A stretch of 9,779 nt of DNA from an uncultured Butyrivibrio sp. (GTDB taxonomy: Bacteria > Bacillota > Clostridia > Lachnospirales > Lachnospiraceae), in NCBI RefSeq assembly GCF_947169445.1, contig NZ_CAMVPU010000092.1, forward strand, positions 1 to 9,779, given 5' to 3'. Below the pieces are notes generated by a model. It saw only the letters and a program-made list of their open reading frames with translations, did no database searches and was not told the origin of the DNA. Made by a program: the position numbers and the translations under genes. Below, one piece after another: positions 6,167-9,779 of the stretch. How positions within the stretch are numbered: the stretch's first letter is position 1; each line of letters starts with the position of its first letter.

Positions 6167-7027
6167 TTACGACAAACGATTATTCTTTATCTCTTTAAGA
6201 GCTTTAACCAGCTCTTCTCTGGTCAGGACGCCATCAGGAAGTGGCAATCCGGATTTTTTCAGCTCATGTGCAAGTAAAGTAACCTGTGGAACACCGAGTC
6301 TTAGCTCCTTGAGCTTATCAACCTGGGAAAAGATCTCTCTCGGAGTTCCGGACATTTCCACATGCCCCTTATCCATAACAAAAACCTTATCCGCATAAAT
6401 AACTTCTTCCATATAATGAGTGATAAGAATTATCGTAATATTTTCAACCTGATTAAGTGCTCTGGCCGCCCTTATTACGTCCTTTCTGCCATTGGGATCC
6501 AACATAGCAGTAGGTTCATCAAAAATTATGCATTTAGGATGCATAGCAATAACACCAGCTATGGAAACACGCTGTTTCTGACCTCCGGACAAATGATTAG
6601 GTGATGATTTTCTAAATTGCAGCATCCCCACTGCTTTCAGGCTCTCATCTACTCTTTCCCAGATTTCATTAGTTGGGACCCCCATATTCTCAGGTCCAAA
6701 TCCTACATCTTCTTCTACAACCTGCCCAATGATCTGATTATCGGGATTCTGAAAAACCATTCCAGCCTTCTGTCTGATATCCCAAAGATGCTGCTCATCC
6801 TCGGTATTTATCCCATCAACAAAAACCTCGCCTTCAGTCGGATACAAAAGAGCATTAAAATGTTTAGCCAGTGTCGATTTTCCCGAACCATTATGTCCCA
6901 ATATAGCTATGAACTGGCCGGCCTTTATGTCCATATCGACATTATCAACGGCCCTGGTTATTCCCTCGACATTGCCTTCTTCATCGCGTCGTATATATTC
7001 AAATACCAACTTATCTGTACGAATCAT
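6167..7027 (-). CDS. ecfA1: ECF transporter ATPase EcfA1
   Basis: The first ATPase of the energy-coupling factor, 286 residues from the chosen start. Motifs: Walker A GHNGSGKST (44-52), Q-loop FQNPDNQI (Q93), signature LSGGQKQR (146-153), Walker B CIIFDE (166-171) and H204 in THYMEE. VVEEDVGFGPENMGVP after the Q-loop is characteristic of EcfA1. ATG 7027 gives the family's usual beginning, MIRTDKLVFEY, and has AAAGG eight bases upstream; a GTG at 7063 would add 12 codons but its GGTGAT lies too close. In related genomes rplQ comes directly before; here an M15 peptidase gene on the other strand intervenes, so the ecf genes need their own promoter. Confidence 0.96.
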   Translation of the reverse strand: MIRTDKLVFEYIRRDEEGNVEGITRAVDNVDMDIKAGQFIAILGHNGSGKSTLAKHFNALLYPTEGEVFVDGINTEDEQHLWDIRQKAGMVFQNPDNQIIGQVVEEDVGFGPENMGVPTNEIWERVDESLKAVGMLQFRKSSPNHLSGGQKQRVSIAGVIAMHPKCIIFDEPTAMLDPNGRKDVIRAARALNQVENITIILITHYMEEVIYADKVFVMDKGHVEMSGTPREIFSQVDKLKELRLGVPQVTLLAHELKKSGLPLPDGVLTREELVKALKEIKNNRLS

Positions 7028-7138
7028 ATCTTTATGACCTTTTATGGTTTGATATATCTTCACATCACCTTTTGGCGATGCAATCTAAATCTATCATCAA
7101 GCATAATATCAATTAACTTCTACTTACGATACTGCATA

Positions 7139-7167
7139 ATTTTACTAGAGTTTACAGGCAAATACAA
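7139..7167 (-). promoter_or_regulatory. Possible promoter of the ecfA1-ecfA2-ecfT operon
   Basis: Minus-strand TTGTAT (7167-7162) and TAAAAT (7144-7139) are 17 bases apart. The -10 has one mismatch; the -35 keeps only TTG. Some promoter is expected here, because the upstream neighbour is divergent and the rplQ operon ends at its own terminator. The leader to ATG 7027 would be about 105 bases. Confidence 0.35.
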
Positions 7168-7175
7168 GTTATTCG

Positions 7176-7184
7176 TGCTAATAT
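7176..7184 (+). promoter_or_regulatory. Possible extended -10 promoter of the M15 peptidase gene
   Basis: TGCTAATAT (TG-N-TAATAT) fits an extended -10 element; no good -35 is present 17 bases upstream. The start site would be near 7191, only eight bases before the ATG at 7199, which favours the GTG at 7274 as the translation start. It lies back to back with the candidate ecfA1 promoter. Confidence 0.3.
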
Positions 7185-7273
7185 AGATATATTGCAAAAT
7201 GTTACTGTTTAGTTTCTTAAATAGTAAAGGCAAAATTCAAGTTACATATGAAAGATTATTCGAGGCTATCATT

Positions 7274-8230
7274 GTGAAGAACAAGTACACAAAAGATATC
7301 ATTTTACTTTTCGGCATCATTGTTGTAAGTGCCTTCCTTGCAAGATACTTTGCGAAGGGTGAAACCTTAGCCGAATACGAGCAGAAAAAAGAAAAAGAGG
7401 AATCCACATTCATGAATACAACTATAAACAATATAGCTAACGATGCACTTGAAGATTCTGTCAGCATTTCTTTTTCATCCTCAGATTCAATCTCAGACTC
7501 CCCAACAGGCGGTGTTGCTGTAACTTCATCTGCAGAATCAGATAGATCTGCAAAAGACATAGCTGATTATGACAATTCTTCTTCCAGTCAAAATGAAGGA
7601 AATCCTGTTGAATCAGAAAAAGAGAGTTCTTTACGCGTAAAATATGCAGATGATTTTTATTTCGAACCATTACCGGTTCATATCATTTCCAGAATAACAA
7701 ATGTTTCATATACTCCTAATGAGAATATTGGATTAGAAGATCTGAGCTATTGCAGCCTTCTATATAATGATTTTAACGGAGAAACTCAAAGTGGAGAAAT
7801 GATATGCAACACATCCATTGCAATGGATGTAATGGAAATATTCTATGAATTATATACAAGCGGATATCAGATAGAAAGCATACGGCTTGTAGATGACTTC
7901 AATGGAGATGATACAGCTTCAATGCTGGCAAACAACACTTCCTGTTTCAACTATCGAGTTGTAGAGGGATCTAAGCGACTATCAAATCACGCCTACGGCC
8001 TGGCCATAGATTTAAACCCTCTTTACAATCCTTACATCACTTATAACAAAGACGGTTCAACAAATATTTCTCCCGAAGGAAGCGAAGTTTACGCTGACAG
8101 AACAATTTCATTCCCTTATAAGATTGATGAAAATGACCTCGCCTATAAACTATTCAAAGAGCATGGTTTTAAATGGGGTGGCGACTGGAATTCCGTTAAA
8201 GACTATCAGCACTTTGAAAAGCCAAACTAA
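7274..8230 (+). CDS. Membrane-anchored M15 family peptidase (D-Ala-D-Ala carboxypeptidase/endolysin-like)
   Basis: A protein of 318 residues, predicted to cut peptides in the cell wall. Residues 1-6 are charged, residues 7-26 form one hydrophobic helix (IILLFGIIVVSAFLARYF), then comes a Ser/Asp/Glu-rich linker to about residue 125. The C-terminal domain has the zinc-binding signature of M15 peptidases: SNHAYGLAID (H239, D246) and DYQHFE (H313), with GFKWGGDW between, as in VanY and phage L-alanyl-D-glutamate peptidases. The topology puts the catalytic domain outside the cell. GTG 7274 has GAGG eight bases upstream; an in-frame ATG at 7199 adds 25 residues but has no ribosome binding site. It is the only plus-strand gene, placed between rplQ and ecfA1. 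Carboxypeptidase versus endopeptidase activity cannot be decided from sequence. Confidence 0.88.
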   Translation: MKNKYTKDIILLFGIIVVSAFLARYFAKGETLAEYEQKKEKEESTFMNTTINNIANDALEDSVSISFSSSDSISDSPTGGVAVTSSAESDRSAKDIADYDNSSSSQNEGNPVESEKESSLRVKYADDFYFEPLPVHIISRITNVSYTPNENIGLEDLSYCSLLYNDFNGETQSGEMICNTSIAMDVMEIFYELYTSGYQIESIRLVDDFNGDDTASMLANNTSCFNYRVVEGSKRLSNHAYGLAIDLNPLYNPYITYNKDGSTNISPEGSEVYADRTISFPYKIDENDLAYKLFKEHGFKWGGDWNSVKDYQHFEKPN

Positions 8231-8281
8231 CCGGAACATATCACTTATTTGTTCTTGTTCCTGATTTCATACAATAGCGAC

Positions 8282-8325
8282 AAAAAAAGACAGCATCCAG
8301 GATTAAACATCCCAAATGCTGTCTT
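8282..8325. terminator. Shared terminator between rplQ and the M15 peptidase gene
   Basis: AAGACAGCAT (8287-8296) and ATGCTGTCTT (8316-8325) form a perfect 10-bp stem with a 19-base loop, which holds a second small stem GGAT/ATCC. Read on the minus strand the right end runs into seven T residues (8288-8282), a strong stop 28 bases after rplQ. On the plus strand only CATTATTAT follows, so the stop for the peptidase gene is weaker. Confidence 0.85.
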
Positions 8326-8352
8326 CATTATTATACAAGCTTAACTCGATAA

Positions 8353-8889
8353 TTAAACGAGCTCAAGTACAACCATCATAGCTGCATCGCCTTTTCTCTG
8401 GCCGATCTTGATCATACGAGTGTAACCACCCTTACGATCTGCATACTTAGGACCATACTCATCGAAAAGCTTTGCTACAAGGTCAACTTCCTTTGTATTC
8501 TTCTTTCTTCCAGCCTTCTCAGTAGGAACTTCAACTACTGGATAAAGAGTCTTAAGAAGCTGACGTCTAGCGTGCATTCTTGAAGGCATATCTTTCTTGA
8601 TTTCCTTCTTAACAGTTGTGAACTTTGTAACCTTCTTGCCGTCAACAACTTCCTTTACTCTCTTGCCGTCTTTGTCCTTCTCAGGAACCTTGCAATCAAC
8701 TGTAAGTGTCTCGAAGTTGTCCTTCTCCTTAGCTGCAAGAGTGATCATAGGCTCTACGATCTTCTTGATTTCCTTTGCTCTTGCCTCTGTAGTAACGATC
8801 TTTCCATTGTAAAGAAGTGCTGTTACCTGGTTACGAAGAAGTGCTCTTCTAGGTTTTGTTGCTTTTCCAAGCTTTCTGTACATTGCCAT
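8353..8889 (-). CDS. rplQ: 50S ribosomal protein L17 (extended form)
   Basis: A large-subunit ribosomal protein of 178 residues, against about 120 in most bacteria. The family core is clear: YRKLGKATKPRRALLRNQVTAL at the start with KIVTTEARAKEIKKIVEPMI, and YADRKGGYTRMIKIGQRKGDAA near the end. Between them, around residues 66-100, is a lysine-rich insertion (KDKDGKRVKEVVDGKKVTKF), and AGRKKNTKEVDLVAKLFDEYG follows; from memory, such long L17 forms occur in Lachnospiraceae. ATG 8889 gives MAMYRKLG, in line with MAKYRKLG in relatives; AAAGGA lies about eleven bases upstream. It follows rpoA by 159 bp and ends at the terminator at 8282-8325. Confidence 0.97.
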   Translation of the reverse strand: MAMYRKLGKATKPRRALLRNQVTALLYNGKIVTTEARAKEIKKIVEPMITLAAKEKDNFETLTVDCKVPEKDKDGKRVKEVVDGKKVTKFTTVKKEIKKDMPSRMHARRQLLKTLYPVVEVPTEKAGRKKNTKEVDLVAKLFDEYGPKYADRKGGYTRMIKIGQRKGDAAMMVVLELV

Positions 8890-8890
8890 T

Positions 8891-8929
8891 TTAATTCATT
8901 TCCTTTCTCATCTGCAGGATTCCTCCTGC
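8891..8929 (-). promoter_or_regulatory. Hairpin and mini-ORF just upstream of rplQ
   Basis: On the minus strand GCAGGA/TCCTGC form a perfect 6-bp hairpin (8929-8914) that encloses a full AGGAGG. Ten bases after it is an ATG (8911) opening the six-residue ORF MRKEMN, whose TAA (8893-8891) ends one base before the rplQ ATG. The AGGAGG could therefore load ribosomes that reach rplQ by coupling, or the hairpin could mask it. Chance is not excluded for so short an ORF. The rest of the 159-base gap holds only a direct repeat of CACATCGGT (8998-9016). Confidence 0.35.
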
Positions 8930-9048
8930 CTTGGTGCATCACGAAATGCGCTTTGGACTTACTTCCATGATACTTGTTAATATCTACCATGAGAATCCAC
9001 ATCGGTACACATCGGTTTTACCCTCCGCGGATCATTTCATTGTATGTC

Positions 9049-9779
9049 TTACTGCTCGCCGTCCTGTCTAAGTGAGAGTCCGAGCTCATCAAGCTTAGCA
9101 AGAACCTCCTCAAGTGACTTACGTCCAAGATTACGAACCTTCATCATATCGTCAGAAGTCTTATTTGCAAGCTCCTGAACGGTATTGATACCAGCTCTCT
9201 TAAGGCAGTTGAATGAACGAACTGAAAGCTCAAGTTCATCAATTGACATCTCGAGAACCTTGCCCTTCTCGTCATCTTCCTTCTCAACCATAACTTCTGC
9301 AGTCTTGGCATTTTCTGAAAGATCGATAAAGAGGCTCAAATGCTCACTAAGAACCTTTGCTGCAAGGCTTACAGCCTCATCAGGAGCAAGTGTTCCATCT
9401 GTGTGAACATCAAGTGTTAATTTATCAAAGTCAGTAACCTGACCTACACGAGTATTCTCTACAGTTACATTTACTCTCTCTACAGGAGTGTAGATAGAAT
9501 CGATTGCGATAACTCCAATTGGAAGATCACCGCCCTTATTCTTATCAGAGCTTACATAACCTCTTCCCTTTGTGATAGTAAGCTCCATATAAAGCTTAGC
9601 ATCCTTACCGGAAAGTGTAGCGATAACCTGATCTGGATTCATGATCTCAATATCCTGGTCAACCTGAATATCAGATGCTCTTACAACACCTTCACCGTTG
9701 AACTCAATGTATGCAGTCTTTGGCTCATTTGTGTCAGAAGAATTCTTAATTGAAAGATTCTTGATATTCATGATGATCT
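9049..9779 (-). CDS. rpoA: DNA-directed RNA polymerase alpha subunit (5' partial)
   Basis: The scaffold subunit of RNA polymerase; about 242 residues are visible. The frame is open to the window edge (reading IIMNIKNL), so the methionine at 9771 is internal, and about 75 N-terminal residues lie outside. Present are the rest of the N-terminal assembly domain (GRGYVSSDKNKG, IGVIAIDSIYTPVERVNVTVENTRVG, FDKLTLDVHTDGTLAPDEAVSLAAKVL), an acidic linker (EKEDDEKGK), and the C-terminal domain that binds UP-element DNA and activators (ELELSVRSFNCLKRAGINTVQELANKTSDDMMKVRNLGRKSLEEV). It precedes rplQ as usual in bacteria. Confidence 0.97.
   Translation of the reverse strand, partial: IIMNIKNLSIKNSSDTNEPKTAYIEFNGEGVVRASDIQVDQDIEIMNPDQVIATLSGKDAKLYMELTITKGRGYVSSDKNKGGDLPIGVIAIDSIYTPVERVNVTVENTRVGQVTDFDKLTLDVHTDGTLAPDEAVSLAAKVLSEHLSLFIDLSENAKTAEVMVEKEDDEKGKVLEMSIDELELSVRSFNCLKRAGINTVQELANKTSDDMMKVRNLGRKSLEEVLAKLDELGLSLRQDGEQ

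Noticed and set aside
6617..7186. Open frame of 189 codons on the plus strand
   Set aside because: It lies antisense to ecfA1 and its upstream region; its sequence shows no family features and ecfA1 is certain.
7199..7273. ATG at 7199 as start of the M15 peptidase
   Set aside because: No ribosome binding site precedes it, and it would sit within about eight bases of the best promoter's start site; GTG 7274 has GAGG and gives a normal membrane anchor.

Overview
The window looks like a low-GC Firmicute of the Lachnospiraceae, possibly Butyrivibrio or Pseudobutyrivibrio (inference). The grounds are the gene order rpoA-rplQ-ecfA1-ecfA2-ecfT-truA-rplM-rpsI, an L17 protein enlarged by a lysine-rich insertion, and an AT-rich sequence with AGGAGG-type ribosome binding sites. 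All genes but one read on the minus strand, so transcription runs from high to low coordinates.

Right part (9779 to about 2400): the conserved translation and transport block. It starts with the 5'-truncated RNA polymerase alpha subunit and ribosomal protein L17, which end at a strong intrinsic terminator. A plus-strand gene for a membrane-anchored M15 (VanY/endolysin-like) peptidase interrupts the usual order. Then come the ECF transporter energising module (two ATPases and EcfT), the tRNA pseudouridine synthase TruA, and the L13-S9 operon with its own consensus promoter, a long leader and a clean terminator.

Middle (about 2397 to 1685): about 800 bases without a gene. They hold the most unusual feature of the window. 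It is a regular array of eight clear units and one degenerate unit, with a 53-54 bp period. Each unit is an AT-rich block of 35-36 bp bounded by TTGACT and AGTCAA in inverted orientation. Between units are unrelated, GC-richer 18-base spacers; the one exception is 29 bases, 11 longer. It resembles a CRISPR in layout but has variable block interiors and no cas genes in view. The distances fit a helically phased protein-binding array at least as well as a guide-RNA array.

Left part (1684 to 1): accessory genes. These are a predicted PD-(D/E)XK-fold protein with a TTG start, an MBL-fold hydrolase that seems to have lost about 100 internal residues in frame, a 38-bp tandem duplication, and the N-terminal end of an AraC-type regulator that runs off the window.
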